Shown here one piece after another: positions 8,576 to 17,924 of a DNA stretch of 64,000 nucleotides. This DNA comes from JBDGYE01 sp039584255 (GTDB lineage: Bacteria; Gemmatimonadota; Gemmatimonadetes; Palauibacterales; Palauibacteraceae), in the NCBI GenBank assembly GCA_039584255.1, contig JBDGYE010000009.1:5138-69137 (forward strand), written 5' to 3'. The notes under the pieces are model-generated. The model was not told the origin of the DNA, did not search any database, and saw only the letters and a program-made list of their open reading frames with translations. A program made the translations under genes and the position numbers. The first letter of the stretch is position 1. Each line of letters opens with the position of its first letter.

Positions 8576-9245
8576 GATACGCCACTCGCTGTTCGAGTTC
8601 CCCCTCCAGCCTCGCCAGCCGGATCCGGCGGATCATCAGGAAGACGTAGACCGCCGTGAAAGCCGCCACGTTGAACAGCAGTGTCCACAGAATCTCGGAC
8701 GCCACCGACCTCGGGCTCGAAGGCGGCTGATGGAGCGTTCGCCACCACACCACCGAGAGATAGACTATCGGAACGTTGGCGAAGCCAATGATCCCTACGA
8801 TGGCCGCCCACCGCGCCCGCTTCTCGGGATCGTCGGCGAAGCTCCTGATTGCCAGATAGCCGACGTAGATGGCCAGCAGGATGGCCGTGGTGGTGAGTCG
8901 CGGATCCCAGGTCCACCACACGCCCCATGTCGGCTTACCCCACATCATCCCCAGAGCGAGGGTGAGAACCGTGAACACGACGCCAACCTCGGCCGAGGCG
9001 ACCGCGACCCGATCCCAGCGCGGATCCCGCTGCATCAGGTAGAGGATGCTCATCACGAACACCACGAAGAAGGCCAGAAAGGCCAGCCAGGCGGCGGGAA
9101 CGTGCACGTACATGAGACGCTGCACGTTCCCCTGGGCCGCGTCCGCGCTGACCAGGAACAGCCCCGCCGCGCCGCCCACGATCATCACGATCAGAGCGAG
9201 CACGCCGAAGAATCTCTCAACGCCCGACTCCTTCCCCACTCTCAT
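8568..9245 (-). CDS. ccmC: Heme exporter/handling protein CcmC
   Basis: 225 residues from the ATG at 9245, which overlaps the TGA of ccmB (ATGA) and has GGAGG directly upstream; an in-frame start at 9278 would sit inside ccmB. Six membrane helices are evident. The WWD motif is clear (WGVWWTWDPRLT), with conserved histidines on either side (YVHVPAAW and the later TLHQP). It loads heme onto CcmE in the CcmABCD complex. Confidence 0.94.
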   Translation of the reverse strand: MRVGKESGVERFFGVLALIVMIVGGAAGLFLVSADAAQGNVQRLMYVHVPAAWLAFLAFFVVFVMSILYLMQRDPRWDRVAVASAEVGVVFTVLTLALGMMWGKPTWGVWWTWDPRLTTTAILLAIYVGYLAIRSFADDPEKRARWAAIVGIIGFANVPIVYLSVVWWRTLHQPPSSPRSVASEILWTLLFNVAAFTAVYVFLMIRRIRLARLEGELEQRVAYHG

Positions 9246-9913
9246 TCCTCCAGGGCAATCGGGAAGATCCAAGTGCAAATGACGAAAAAGATTACGTCGA
9301 ACGCCGCGAGGAGGCGAATCCAGAGTCCGATCTCACCCATCGCATCGCCCCCCACCACGAGCGTCGTCGCGTTAACGGCGCCGAGCAAGACCGGTACCAG
9401 GGCTGGAAGGAGCAGCAGCGGCAGCATCACCTCCCTGGCGCGGAGGTTGACGGTCAAGGCAGCGTAGAAGGTTCCCACGATGGAGAATCCGATCGTGCCG
9501 AGTACGGCAACGCCTGCCATGGGCGCTGCGTGCGGCCACAACTCAATCTGGAACAGGATCGCCGAGAGGGGAATGAGAACCGCCTCGACCAGCAGAAGGA
9601 TGATGATGTTGCCGATCAGCTTCCCCAGGTAGATGGCGCGGAGGTCACCTGGATAGAGCTTGAGCCCCTCCACGCCGCCGCTCGTCTCCTCGCTCTGGTA
9701 GGTCCGGCTGAGAGAGAGGATTCCCGTGAAGGCGATACCCACCCACAGAACGCCGCCGGAGACCTTCCGCAGCAACTCGGTGTCGGCGCCCAGTGCGAAG
9801 CTGAAGATGAACAGCACAAGGGCCGCGAAGAATACCATCGCGTTGAAGCTCTGCTTCGTTCGGCCCTCGATGAGGAGGTCCTTCCAGACGATCGCCCAAG
9901 CGCGGTCCAGCAT
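9242..9913 (-). CDS. ccmB: Heme exporter ABC permease CcmB
   Basis: 223 residues, six hydrophobic segments, the usual length for CcmB. Family signatures include the N-terminal WKDLLIEGRTKQ and the central EETSGGVEGLKLYP. It forms the membrane part of the CcmAB complex that drives release of heme-loaded CcmE from CcmC. Its ATG shares one base with the TGA of ccmA (TGATG) and its own stop overlaps ccmC. Confidence 0.93.
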   Translation of the reverse strand: MLDRAWAIVWKDLLIEGRTKQSFNAMVFFAALVLFIFSFALGADTELLRKVSGGVLWVGIAFTGILSLSRTYQSEETSGGVEGLKLYPGDLRAIYLGKLIGNIIILLLVEAVLIPLSAILFQIELWPHAAPMAGVAVLGTIGFSIVGTFYAALTVNLRAREVMLPLLLLPALVPVLLGAVNATTLVVGGDAMGEIGLWIRLLAAFDVIFFVICTWIFPIALEE

Positions 9914-10602
9914 CAGTCCACCTCGTGCCGGCTCGAGAGGTGCTCGAGAGGTTCCCCGCCCGGTGGGAGTATCTCCAGTCTCCCCTTGTGTAGCACGGCC
10001 GTCTGCTCCGCCGCCCGCACCGCCTCACCGTCCTGGTGCGAGGCGAGTAGGACTGTCGTGCCGCCGTCCTTGAATTCTCTGACGATCGCGTCCACGAGGG
10101 CCGTTCCCTCGGCGTCGAGTCCCGAGTACGGCTCGTCCATGAGCGCCACCTCCAGCGGCCGCACCAGCAGCTGAGCCAGGGCTAGGCGCTTGCGCATACC
10201 GGTGGAGAAAGTGCGCACCCGCTGGTCCGCGACGTCCGCCAGACCGACCCTTTCCAGGACCGCTAGGGCGGCCTCCCGGTCCGCCTTGAGGCCGGCCATG
10301 CGGGTCGTGAAGTCGAGGTTCTCCCTGGCCGTCAGGTCGTCATAGAGGTAGCCGCGGACGGTGAACAGGCCCGTTCGGAGTCGGATCTCGTCCGGTGACT
10401 CGCGGACGGAATGGCCCATCACGATCGCGTCCCCAGCCGACGGCTTGAGGAGCGTGGCGACGACCTTGAGAAGTGTCGTCTTTCCAGCGCCGTTAGGTCC
10501 GACCAGGCACAGTGTTGTGCCCTTCTCCACGCGTGCCGAGGCGTCGCGGAGAGCCCAGTTCCACCCGAATCGCTTGGAGAGGCGGTGCAGCTCCAGGGCC
10601 AC
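9913..10602 (-). CDS. ccmA: Cytochrome c biogenesis ATP-binding protein CcmA
   Basis: 229 residues. ABC ATPase motifs: Walker A GPNGAGKTT (35-43), signature STGMRKR (133-139), Walker B ending in DEP (156-158), and a switch histidine in LASHQ. It powers CcmB. It is the first gene of the ccmABCDEFGH operon and starts with GTG without an obvious ribosome site. The promoter should lie in the 88 bases upstream, or transcription may run in from the lipoprotein gene, which points the same way. Confidence 0.93.
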   Translation of the reverse strand: MALELHRLSKRFGWNWALRDASARVEKGTTLCLVGPNGAGKTTLLKVVATLLKPSAGDAIVMGHSVRESPDEIRLRTGLFTVRGYLYDDLTARENLDFTTRMAGLKADREAALAVLERVGLADVADQRVRTFSTGMRKRLALAQLLVRPLEVALMDEPYSGLDAEGTALVDAIVREFKDGGTTVLLASHQDGEAVRAAEQTAVLHKGRLEILPPGGEPLEHLSSRHEVD

Positions 10603-10690
10603 CGACGGTTTCGGTAACGCCGACGCCGCGTGCCGGCGTTGCGGCGCGATCAGCGGCCTCCTCTGCCCTCACCTGCGGAACAGGCGCGGC

Positions 10691-11233
10691 TCATCCGCCG
10701 CCCTCGTCGCCGGCGGGTTGCAGTCGCTCCATCCGCCGGAGGAGGTTGTTGCCGTAGTTCTGCACGTACTGCCAGGCCGGGTGTGCCCCGGGAACAGTGC
10801 GCATGGCCGCCCACTGAGCGGGCTCGGTGGGGAGGTTCACGGGGTGGTAGAGAGCCTCCACGTAGAGCAGAGTGCCTCCACGCTCGGGCATGGCCCAGAA
10901 CATCAGCTTGATCCACTTCTCCGGCTCCGACAGATGGCCGAACGTGACGGAGTCCAGGACCCTCGGAACGTAGATCCAGTCCGACTCCATCTTGGCCACG
11001 TTCGCCGTATCGTCGACCGTCCGCTGGAACCAGCGTGCCATGATCCCGTCGTTCCGCAGGACCTCCCACGATATCTGGATGACCGTGTCCGCCGGTGCGG
11101 CGACTCGCAGGACCGTGGCGCTTCTGGATGGGCCTCGCTGGATCCCCTGGCTCCCGCTGCCGGACGAGCAGGCGCCGAATACACCGGCGGCCAGACCGAG
11201 TACCAGCCAACGCTGCGTGCGGGAATCGAACAT
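10691..11233 (-). CDS. Putative lipoprotein of unknown function
   Basis: 180 residues. A short signal peptide ends in a lipobox (GVFGAC, Cys about residue 22) followed by a Ser/Gly linker, so it should be lipidated in the envelope. The rest has aromatic residues in many short strands and no family I recognise. GGAGGAGG lies 6 bases before the ATG. It is upstream of ccmA on the same strand with an 88-base gap, and divergent from apgM across 229 bases. Confidence 0.65.
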   Translation of the reverse strand: MFDSRTQRWLVLGLAAGVFGACSSGSGSQGIQRGPSRSATVLRVAAPADTVIQISWEVLRNDGIMARWFQRTVDDTANVAKMESDWIYVPRVLDSVTFGHLSEPEKWIKLMFWAMPERGGTLLYVEALYHPVNLPTEPAQWAAMRTVPGAHPAWQYVQNYGNNLLRRMERLQPAGDEGGG

Positions 11234-11462
11234 GCTTGCCTCCTCCTTGAAGGGCGCACCGTACCCACCCCGGCCTCTGATCGATGCACGTGGTTATGCT
11301 ACATTGCACTCCGTGACGCAACCTTTCTTGAGCACCGGGCCGCGGCTCCTCCCGAGCGCTGGAAAGCCGGCCCGTCGCCACCTAAGTTCGCAGCCTTGGA
11401 GAACCGATTCTCGGGAGGCACGGCGCGTGCGCGCGCTCCCGACCCACACAGGAGAGACGGTC

Positions 11463-12680
11463 GTGGACCTGACGGATGTGGCGAGCCTCTCGGCGCCTGA
11501 TGGGGAGAAGATCCTGCTGCTGGTGGTGGACGGGCTCGGCGGTCTGCCGCTGGAGCCGGGGGGACTCACCGAGCTGGAGACGGCCCGCACCCCCAACCTC
11601 GACGCCCTGGTTGCCGTGGGAGACTTGGGACTGCACACGCCAGTCGCGCCCGGCATCACTCCCGGGAGCGGGCCGGGTCACCTGGCGCTGTTCGGCTTCG
11701 ACCCGCTCCGCTACAGCATCGGGCGCGGCGTCCTATCGGCCCTCGGGATCGAGTTTCCGCTGCAGCCGGGTGACGTCGCGGCGCGCGGCAACCTGTGCAC
11801 CGTGGACGACGCCGGGCTTGTCATGGATCGCCGGGCAGGTCGTATACCCACGGAGGAGGCAGCGCCTCTCTGCGAGCTGCTGGCCGGGATACAGGTAGAG
11901 GGCGCGGAGGTCTTCGTTCAGCCGGTGAAGGAGCACCGGTTTCTGCTGGTGCTCAGGACGGCCGAGCCGAGCGGCGCCGAGATCGGCGACACGGATCCGG
12001 GACGGGCCGGTCTCCCGCCTCGGGAGGTGAGGGCCGACAGTCCGGTATCGGCTCCCGCCGCCGCGGCCGCCCGCGCCTGGCTCAGCCAGGTTCCGGATGT
12101 GCTCGCTGGGCAGCCGCGTGCCAACATGGCGCTCCTTCGGGGCTTCGCGGCCCTGCCGGACTGGCCACGCTTTCCGGACGTGTTCCGGATGCGGTCCGTG
12201 GCCGTCGCGGCCTATCCGATGTACCGGGGGGTGGCGCGGCTGGTAGGAATGGACGCCGTCACCGTCGAAGAGTCACTGGACGCCCTGGTGGAAGCCGTGG
12301 AGAGCCGGTTGGAGGAGTACGACTTCTTCTTCCTGCACGTGAAGGGGACGGACAAGGCGGGCGAGGACGGCGACTTCGATCGTAAGGTCCGGATCATCGA
12401 GGAGGTGGATGCCCTGGTGCCGAAGCTTCGGAAGACCGGCATAGGAGTGCTGTTGGTTACCGGGGACCACTCCACGCCCGCCCTGATGAGGAGCCACAGC
12501 TGGCACCCGGTGCCGTTCCTACTGGCCGGTGGGCCCGGAAGAGGGTGGGACCCGGGTGCGAGGCCGGGGAAGTTCGGAGAAACGGACTGCGGGCGAGGCT
12601 CGCTGGGCCGGATCAGGGGCTGCGAGCTCATGCCGCTGGCGGCGGCCCGTGCCGGGAGACTGGGCAAGTACGGAGCGTAG
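11463..12680 (+). CDS. apgM: 2,3-bisphosphoglycerate-independent phosphoglycerate mutase, archaeal type
   Basis: 405 residues from the GTG at 11463, with AGGAG at 11450-11454 and 8 bases between; longer in-frame readings run back through the divergent promoter region. Alkaline-phosphatase-superfamily metal sites are intact: VVDGLGG near the start, TPGSGPGH with the catalytic serine, GNLCTVD and RRAGRI, HVKGTDKAGEDG, and GDHSTP with SHSWHPVP. It interconverts 3- and 2-phosphoglycerate in glycolysis. The archaeal-type family is unrelated in sequence to GpmA and only distantly related to GpmI. Confidence 0.93.
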   Translation: MDLTDVASLSAPDGEKILLLVVDGLGGLPLEPGGLTELETARTPNLDALVAVGDLGLHTPVAPGITPGSGPGHLALFGFDPLRYSIGRGVLSALGIEFPLQPGDVAARGNLCTVDDAGLVMDRRAGRIPTEEAAPLCELLAGIQVEGAEVFVQPVKEHRFLLVLRTAEPSGAEIGDTDPGRAGLPPREVRADSPVSAPAAAAARAWLSQVPDVLAGQPRANMALLRGFAALPDWPRFPDVFRMRSVAVAAYPMYRGVARLVGMDAVTVEESLDALVEAVESRLEEYDFFFLHVKGTDKAGEDGDFDRKVRIIEEVDALVPKLRKTGIGVLLVTGDHSTPALMRSHSWHPVPFLLAGGPGRGWDPGARPGKFGETDCGRGSLGRIRGCELMPLAAARAGRLGKYGA

Positions 12681-12752
12681 TGGCGGGCGCACGCCGACGG
12701 AAGAGCCGCCGGTGTCGGCGCTCCGGCCGCGCGCTGGAGAAGAGGAGAGCGA

Positions 12753-13565
12753 ATGCGTTGCCCGAAGTGCGGAAGCGACGAGACGGGGAAGTTCTGCTCG
12801 CAGTGTGGATCAGCCCTCCGGGCCGGAGCAGGGGCATGCGGCGCCTGCGGAGCCGGCGTCGAGCGAGGGGCGATGTACTGCGGCGAGTGCGGCGCCCCGA
12901 CCGGTAGGCGCTCCGCGAAGCCGGTGACGGCGTATCTTCCCTGGATCCTGTCCGCCCTGGCGCTGGCCGCTTTCGCGGTTGCCATCACGATGTTCCTGCG
13001 CGGTCAGGCCATGGAGCGCCAGGCCGGGATGCCTCTCAGTGGAGGTGTCATTGGGGGTGAGGGCACCTCTCCTGCCGAAGCACCCACGGGCGGTGGGGTC
13101 GAGTCTATGCCGAGCGCCGCGGAACTCGCCGCAATGTCACCCAGGGAGGCGGCGGACAGGCTGTTCGACCGGGCGATGCGTACCGACGAGAGCGGCGACA
13201 CGGAGCGAGCCCAGTTCTTCGCCCACATGGCCGTGCAGGCCTACGACGGTCTTCCCCCGGAGCAGTTGGATCTGGACGCCCGCTTCCACCAGGGCCTCCT
13301 CAGGCTGGTAATGAAAGACCCCGCCGGAGCCGCGGCCGACGCCGACGAGATCCTGGCCGCCGATCCGGATCACCTTCTCGGCCTGGTTCTCTCGGCGCGG
13401 GCGGCCGACGCCGGCGGAGATGAGATGGGGATGGTCGCCGCCTACGAGCGTCTTCTCGGAGCGCTCCCGGTCGGCCTGGCCTCGGGGCGCCAGGAGTACG
13501 AGATGCACGATCGCCTCCTCGAGTCCGAGGCGGAACGGGCGAGGGCGCTTACGGGCGGGGACTAG
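12753..13565 (+). CDS. Double zinc-ribbon membrane protein with a TPR-like helical domain
   Basis: 270 residues. Two CxxC-CxxC zinc ribbons occupy residues 1-50 (CPKC...CSQC and CGAC...CGEC). A single membrane helix lies at about 62-85, followed by a low-complexity Gly/Pro linker and a helical domain (about 125-250) that resembles tetratricopeptide repeats. With a cytosolic N terminus the TPR part would lie outside the membrane. The architecture suggests a scaffold or sensor; no function is assigned. GGAGAG precedes the ATG. Its TAG interlocks with the stop of copA on the other strand. Confidence 0.7.
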   Translation: MRCPKCGSDETGKFCSQCGSALRAGAGACGACGAGVERGAMYCGECGAPTGRRSAKPVTAYLPWILSALALAAFAVAITMFLRGQAMERQAGMPLSGGVIGGEGTSPAEAPTGGGVESMPSAAELAAMSPREAADRLFDRAMRTDESGDTERAQFFAHMAVQAYDGLPPEQLDLDARFHQGLLRLVMKDPAGAAADADEILAADPDHLLGLVLSARAADAGGDEMGMVAAYERLLGALPVGLASGRQEYEMHDRLLESEAERARALTGGD

Positions 13566-15934
13566 CCGTCTACGCCGCCGACCCCCGGACCGCCGGGATC
13601 GAGCCGGGCCCCGCGCAGCCGGTTGGCGTTGGTGACAACCGTGATGGAGCTGACCGCCATCGCGGCCTCCGCGAGTATCGGGTGGAGCAGGCCGAGTATC
13701 GCCACGGGTATGGCGATCGTGTTGTAGAAATAGGCCCAGAACAGGTTCTGCCGGATCTTCCGGAAGGTGGCGCGTGACAGCAGGAGGGCCTGTACCACTC
13801 CCAGCAGCTCGCCCCTGACGAGCGTCATGTCCGCGGCCTCGATGGCGATGTCCGTCCCCGTGCCGATGGCGATCCCGACGTCGGCCTGCTTAAGCGACGG
13901 CGCGTCGTTGATGCCGTCCCCCACCATGGCAACCACCCGGCCATTCTCCTGTAGCTCCCGGACCACGTCGACCTTCTGATCGGGGAGCAGGTTGGCCCGC
14001 ACGTCGTCGATGCCTACCGCACGCGCCACGGATGTGGCCGTGCGCTCGTTGTCGCCCGTGAGCATGATCGTCCGTAGACCCAGTTCCCGGAGGCGGCCGA
14101 TCGCCGCCCGGCTGTCCCTCTTTACCCGGTCGGCGACCGCCAGCAGGCCCGCGGCGAGCCCGTCGACCGTGACGAACATCACCGTTCGTCCCTCGTTCTC
14201 CAGTCCAGCTGCTAGCCGCCGCAGATCGCCAGGGAACGAGACACCGCTCTCCGTGACGAGTCTCTCGCTTCCGACGAGGACGCGGCGCCCGATCACGTTT
14301 CCACGTACCCCCAGCCCGGTGAGAGCCTCGAAGCCGTCGACCGGCGGCAGATCGAGGCCTCGGTCACGCGCGGCTCGGGCGACGGCCTCTCCCAGCGGGT
14401 GCTCCGAAGCCCGCTCCACGGCGCCGGCAAGGACTAGCAGATCGTCCTCCGACCATCCGCCTGCCGGGACGACGTCGGTCAACGAGGGCTCGCCGCCGGT
14501 GACCGTGCCGGTCTTGTCGAACACGACCACATCCGCGGACTTGAGCGTCTGGATGGCAGTGCCATCCCGGATCAGCACGCCGTGCTCGGCGCCAAGGCCC
14601 GTCCCCACCATGAGGGCCGTGGGTGTAGCCAGGCCCAGCGCGCACGGGCAGGCGATCACCAGCACCGCCAGCGCCGCGAACAGCGCCAGCGAGACGCGGC
14701 CGAGGTCCGGTTCCACCCACGGGAGGAAGCTCGCGGCCCAGGCCGCCACCGCCCGGAACGCGTCCGGGAGGAGAAGCCACCCGACGAGGGTCGCCAGCGC
14801 GATGGCCAGGACGACCGGTACGAACACGGCGGTTACCCGGTCCGCGAACTCCTGTATCGGCACCTTGCTGCCTTGCGCCTGCTCCACCATCCGCACGACG
14901 CCGGCGAGGAACGTGTTCTCTCCCACCTCGGTCGCCCGCACTTGCAGGACTCCCTGCCGGTTGATCGTGGCACCGATTACACGGTCGCCCTCGGCCTTGT
15001 CCACCGGCAGCGACTCACCGGTCGCGAGCGACTCGTCCACGGCACTGCCGCCGGCGACCACGACGCCGTCGGTGGGAATCTTTTCTCCGGGCCGCACGAT
15101 CATCAGCTCGCCCACGCCGACCTCGGCAATGGGGACCTCCGTCTCGAGTCCGTCCCTGAGCACGGTGGCCGTCCTCGCCTCGAGCGAGAGCAGCTTCTGA
15201 ATGGCGGCCGACGTACGGCCCCGGGCCCGCGTCTCCACGTCGCGGCCGGTCAGGTGGATGGCCATGATCATGGCACCGACGCCCGCGTAGTTCATCACCG
15301 CCGGGCCGACGCCCATATGATGGGCCGCAGCCGCCAGGCCGGTGAGCACGGCCGCGCCGCTGCCCAGTGCGATGAGAGTGTCCATGTTGGGGCGGAGGTG
15401 GCGCACTGCGGTGAGACCGCTCCGCAGCGTGGCCCCACCCGGTCCGAGCAGCACCGGAATGGCTAGCAAGGTGAGTCCGAGGTCGAAGACGGCTGGGCTC
15501 GGCCACGGAATCCCGAAGAACATCTCCGGCACCATCCACAGCATTATGGGGACGGTCAGAGCCCAGGCCGTGACCATCCGGCGTCTTGCCTGCCGGACCT
15601 TCTGTTCCTCCCGCTCCAGCCGCTCACGCTCCCTTGCCGCCCGGTCGACGAACGGCTCCGGAGTCTGGAGCCTGTACCCGGCCTTTTCGACCGCCTGGCT
15701 CAGCGCTTCGAATGTCACCTCGCTGGAGGTGAGTTTCACGGTGGCTGTTTCGGCAGGAAGGCTGACAGAGGCCTCGACGCCCTCGATGCGGTTCAGGGTG
15801 CGCTCGACAGCGCTGCTGCAGGCGCCGCAGTGCATGCCGTCCACGCGGAACACCTCCACACGGGCCCTGTCGACGGCAACGGCCGGCGCGGCTGCGCCAC
15901 CCACTTCGGCTTCCCTGTCGGCCCGGTCGATCAT
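13562..15934 (-). CDS. copA: Copper-translocating P-type ATPase CopA
   Basis: 790 residues from the ATG at 15934, which has AGGAGA 6 bases upstream; an ATG at 15958 would add 8 residues. One N-terminal heavy-metal domain (GMHCGAC, about 33-39) is followed by eight predicted membrane helices. Motifs: TGES (about 305), the CPC ion site (429-431), phosphorylation site DKTGT (473-477), SEHPLGEA, TGDN and GDGINDAP. The YN of the seventh and MxxSS of the eighth helix fit Cu+ specificity (P1B-1). It exports Cu+ from the cytoplasm, for detoxification or cuproenzyme assembly. No copper regulator is adjacent. Confidence 0.93.
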   Translation of the reverse strand: MIDRADREAEVGGAAAPAVAVDRARVEVFRVDGMHCGACSSAVERTLNRIEGVEASVSLPAETATVKLTSSEVTFEALSQAVEKAGYRLQTPEPFVDRAARERERLEREEQKVRQARRRMVTAWALTVPIMLWMVPEMFFGIPWPSPAVFDLGLTLLAIPVLLGPGGATLRSGLTAVRHLRPNMDTLIALGSGAAVLTGLAAAAHHMGVGPAVMNYAGVGAMIMAIHLTGRDVETRARGRTSAAIQKLLSLEARTATVLRDGLETEVPIAEVGVGELMIVRPGEKIPTDGVVVAGGSAVDESLATGESLPVDKAEGDRVIGATINRQGVLQVRATEVGENTFLAGVVRMVEQAQGSKVPIQEFADRVTAVFVPVVLAIALATLVGWLLLPDAFRAVAAWAASFLPWVEPDLGRVSLALFAALAVLVIACPCALGLATPTALMVGTGLGAEHGVLIRDGTAIQTLKSADVVVFDKTGTVTGGEPSLTDVVPAGGWSEDDLLVLAGAVERASEHPLGEAVARAARDRGLDLPPVDGFEALTGLGVRGNVIGRRVLVGSERLVTESGVSFPGDLRRLAAGLENEGRTVMFVTVDGLAAGLLAVADRVKRDSRAAIGRLRELGLRTIMLTGDNERTATSVARAVGIDDVRANLLPDQKVDVVRELQENGRVVAMVGDGINDAPSLKQADVGIAIGTGTDIAIEAADMTLVRGELLGVVQALLLSRATFRKIRQNLFWAYFYNTIAIPVAILGLLHPILAEAAMAVSSITVVTNANRLRGARLDPGGPGVGGVDG

Positions 15935-16098
15935 CACGGTTCTCCTGGCGTGGACCATTCTCCGTCGTCTGGTACCCGACGGGTTCCGCCGTCGCCCTGC
16001 GCGCGCCCACGGGAGAGGAAATCTCCTGAATATAGAGACCTCTTGCCCGGCGGGCTCGGAGGTGGACGCGGAGTCCGCGTCCGGGTTAGACTGATGCC

Positions 16099-16767
16099 AT
16101 GTTCCGCAAGATCAAGGAGGCCCTGGACGCAGCCCTTTCCGCGCTGGAATCCCGCTCCGGAAGTCCGGCCGAGGATCTCGACCAGATGCTCGCCGCCATG
16201 CGGGAGGAGTTGATCGAGACGAAGGCACGTCTGCCGGAGCTGGAGAAGCAGATCCAGACTCTCCAGGCTGGACGCGCGCGGACGCTCGAAAAGGCGGAGG
16301 AAACCTCGCGCAGAGCGAAGCAGGCCCTGGCCATAGACGACCCGGAAACAGTCGAAGTCGCCCTCCGCTTCGAGGCCCGCTACCGTACCGAGGTCGAGGT
16401 CTACGAGCAGAAGATAGAGGCCGCGCAGGCGGAGCTCGTGCTCCAGCACCAGACCGTGGCGGACATGACGGCCCAGCTCAAGGCAGCCCTGGCGCGCAAG
16501 GACTCGATCGGGATTCAGGCGCGACGGGCCGGCTCGACCGAGCGGCTGCGGGGCTCCGAGTACTCGAGCGTTGACGACTTCGACAGGCTGGCCGATGAGA
16601 TCGAGCGCCAGGAAGAGGTGGGCACGGTCGAGCGCGACATGGATCTGGAGCTGGAGGGGCTGGGAGATGCCACGGGAAGGGATCGAACCGTCGACCCTGA
16701 GGAACTGGCCGAGTTCCAGCTACGCGAGCTGAAGAGACGGATGAACCGGGAGGGCGACGGCTCCTAG
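16099..16767 (+). CDS. PspA/IM30-like coiled-coil protein
   Basis: 222 residues, almost entirely charged alpha helix. The start (MFRKIKEALDAAL...) and the long heptad stretch (about 30-135) resemble PspA/Vipp1, but the canonical N-terminal amphipathic helix is not clearly conserved, so this is a distant relative at best. Such proteins bind the inner membrane and support it under stress. It is divergent from copA (164 bases) and its TAG interlocks with the stop of the channel gene on the opposite strand. Confidence 0.55.
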   Translation: MFRKIKEALDAALSALESRSGSPAEDLDQMLAAMREELIETKARLPELEKQIQTLQAGRARTLEKAEETSRRAKQALAIDDPETVEVALRFEARYRTEVEVYEQKIEAAQAELVLQHQTVADMTAQLKAALARKDSIGIQARRAGSTERLRGSEYSSVDDFDRLADEIERQEEVGTVERDMDLELEGLGDATGRDRTVDPEELAEFQLRELKRRMNREGDGS

Positions 16768-17786
16768 GCGCTGGCGGCCTTGGTGAGCCGGTCGATCTGC
16801 TCGCCGCTTCCGAGCACGATGAGGATATCGCCCGGCCGAATCTCCTGGTCCGGACCCGGGTTGTATGCCCAGGGTCCTTCTCTCCCCTCTTCATCCTGGT
16901 GGCGAGCCGCGATCACGATCAGCCCCGTCTTCTCGGGGATCCGGGCCTCCGCCAGGGTGAGTCCGGCCATCGAGGATCGCGACGGGACGCCAACCTGCTC
17001 CAGTCGCAGCTCCAGCCCCTCTCCCTGTGTGGCCACGTCGAGGAACGACACAACCTGCGGACGGAGGAGAGTCGCTGCCATCCGCCTGCCGCCCGTCAGG
17101 TTGGGGCTCACGACGTGGTCGGCACCGGCCACGTAAAGTTTCTGCATCGTCTGCTCGTCGTACGCCCGAGCCACGATCGTGAGGTTGGGCTGGAGATCCC
17201 GTGCGCTCAGACAGACGAAGAGATTGTCGGTATCGCTGCTCAGGCAGGCCACGAGCCCCCGGGCGGCTCCTATTCGTGCCTCCACCAGGGATTCATCCTT
17301 CGTTGCGTCTGCCTCGAGCACGAGAACCTCCGGGTAGGCTTCACGGAGGGCCTCGGCTCGGTCCGGGTCCCGCTCGATCACCAAGTACGGCTCGCCAGCG
17401 GCCGCCAGCTCGCGGATTACCTGCTCGCCGGTTCGGCCAGCTCCGCAGACGACGAAGTGCTCTCGAAGGTCGCCGATCTTCTTCATAGTTCGTCGGGTCC
17501 TGAAGACGTGGTCCAGGTCCATCTCCACGATCGCGGACGTGAGCAGCGCGAACCACAGTCCCATCGCCGTGATGCCTCCGGCGAGCAGGAACGTGGCGAG
17601 CGCGCGTCCCCCGTCCGTGAGGTCCTGGACCTCTTCGTATCCGACCGCGGAGACCGTGATGACCGTCATGTACAGCGCGTCCGAGAAGCTCCAGGCAGGG
17701 AACTGGAGGAACCCCAGTGTGCCGATGGCGATCAGCGCGGCGGTGAAGGCGAGCAGCCACTGGAAGCGGCGGAAGAAGACGCTCAC
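16764..17786 (-). CDS. Potassium-channel-like protein with TrkA-N and TrkA-C (RCK) domains
   Basis: 340 residues: two membrane helices around a pore loop (about 10-90), then a Rossmann RCK/TrkA-N domain with the dinucleotide loop GAGRTG (115-120), and a TrkA-C domain (about 255-340). The architecture is that of a tetrameric ligand-gated K+ channel such as MthK. The filter region reads SAVGYEEV (46-53), so the usual T-V-G-Y-G has Ala at the first and Glu at the last position; selectivity is therefore uncertain. Confidence 0.8.
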   Translation of the reverse strand: MSVFFRRFQWLLAFTAALIAIGTLGFLQFPAWSFSDALYMTVITVSAVGYEEVQDLTDGGRALATFLLAGGITAMGLWFALLTSAIVEMDLDHVFRTRRTMKKIGDLREHFVVCGAGRTGEQVIRELAAAGEPYLVIERDPDRAEALREAYPEVLVLEADATKDESLVEARIGAARGLVACLSSDTDNLFVCLSARDLQPNLTIVARAYDEQTMQKLYVAGADHVVSPNLTGGRRMAATLLRPQVVSFLDVATQGEGLELRLEQVGVPSRSSMAGLTLAEARIPEKTGLIVIAARHQDEEGREGPWAYNPGPDQEIRPGDILIVLGSGEQIDRLTKAASA

Positions 17787-17924
17787 GTGTGGCTGCCGTG
17801 CGAAAGTGTCCGCATCATGCCGGGAATATAGGGGCGGCCCTACAGGCCAGTAAGAGCGCCCGGCAGCCCGCGAGTCTTGCCGGCCGCCATCGTCGGCGGG
17901 AAGTTGGGGGCGCAGGAGGACCCG

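Noticed and set aside
10616..10640. Hairpin AACGCCG/CGGCGTT upstream of ccmA
   Set aside because: A 7-base-pair stem with an 11-base loop and no T run; too weak to call a terminator or attenuator in GC-rich DNA.
13992..15200. Long plus-strand open frame opposite copA (402 codons)
   Set aside because: Ser/Thr/Arg-rich shadow of a clear P-type ATPase; no motif.
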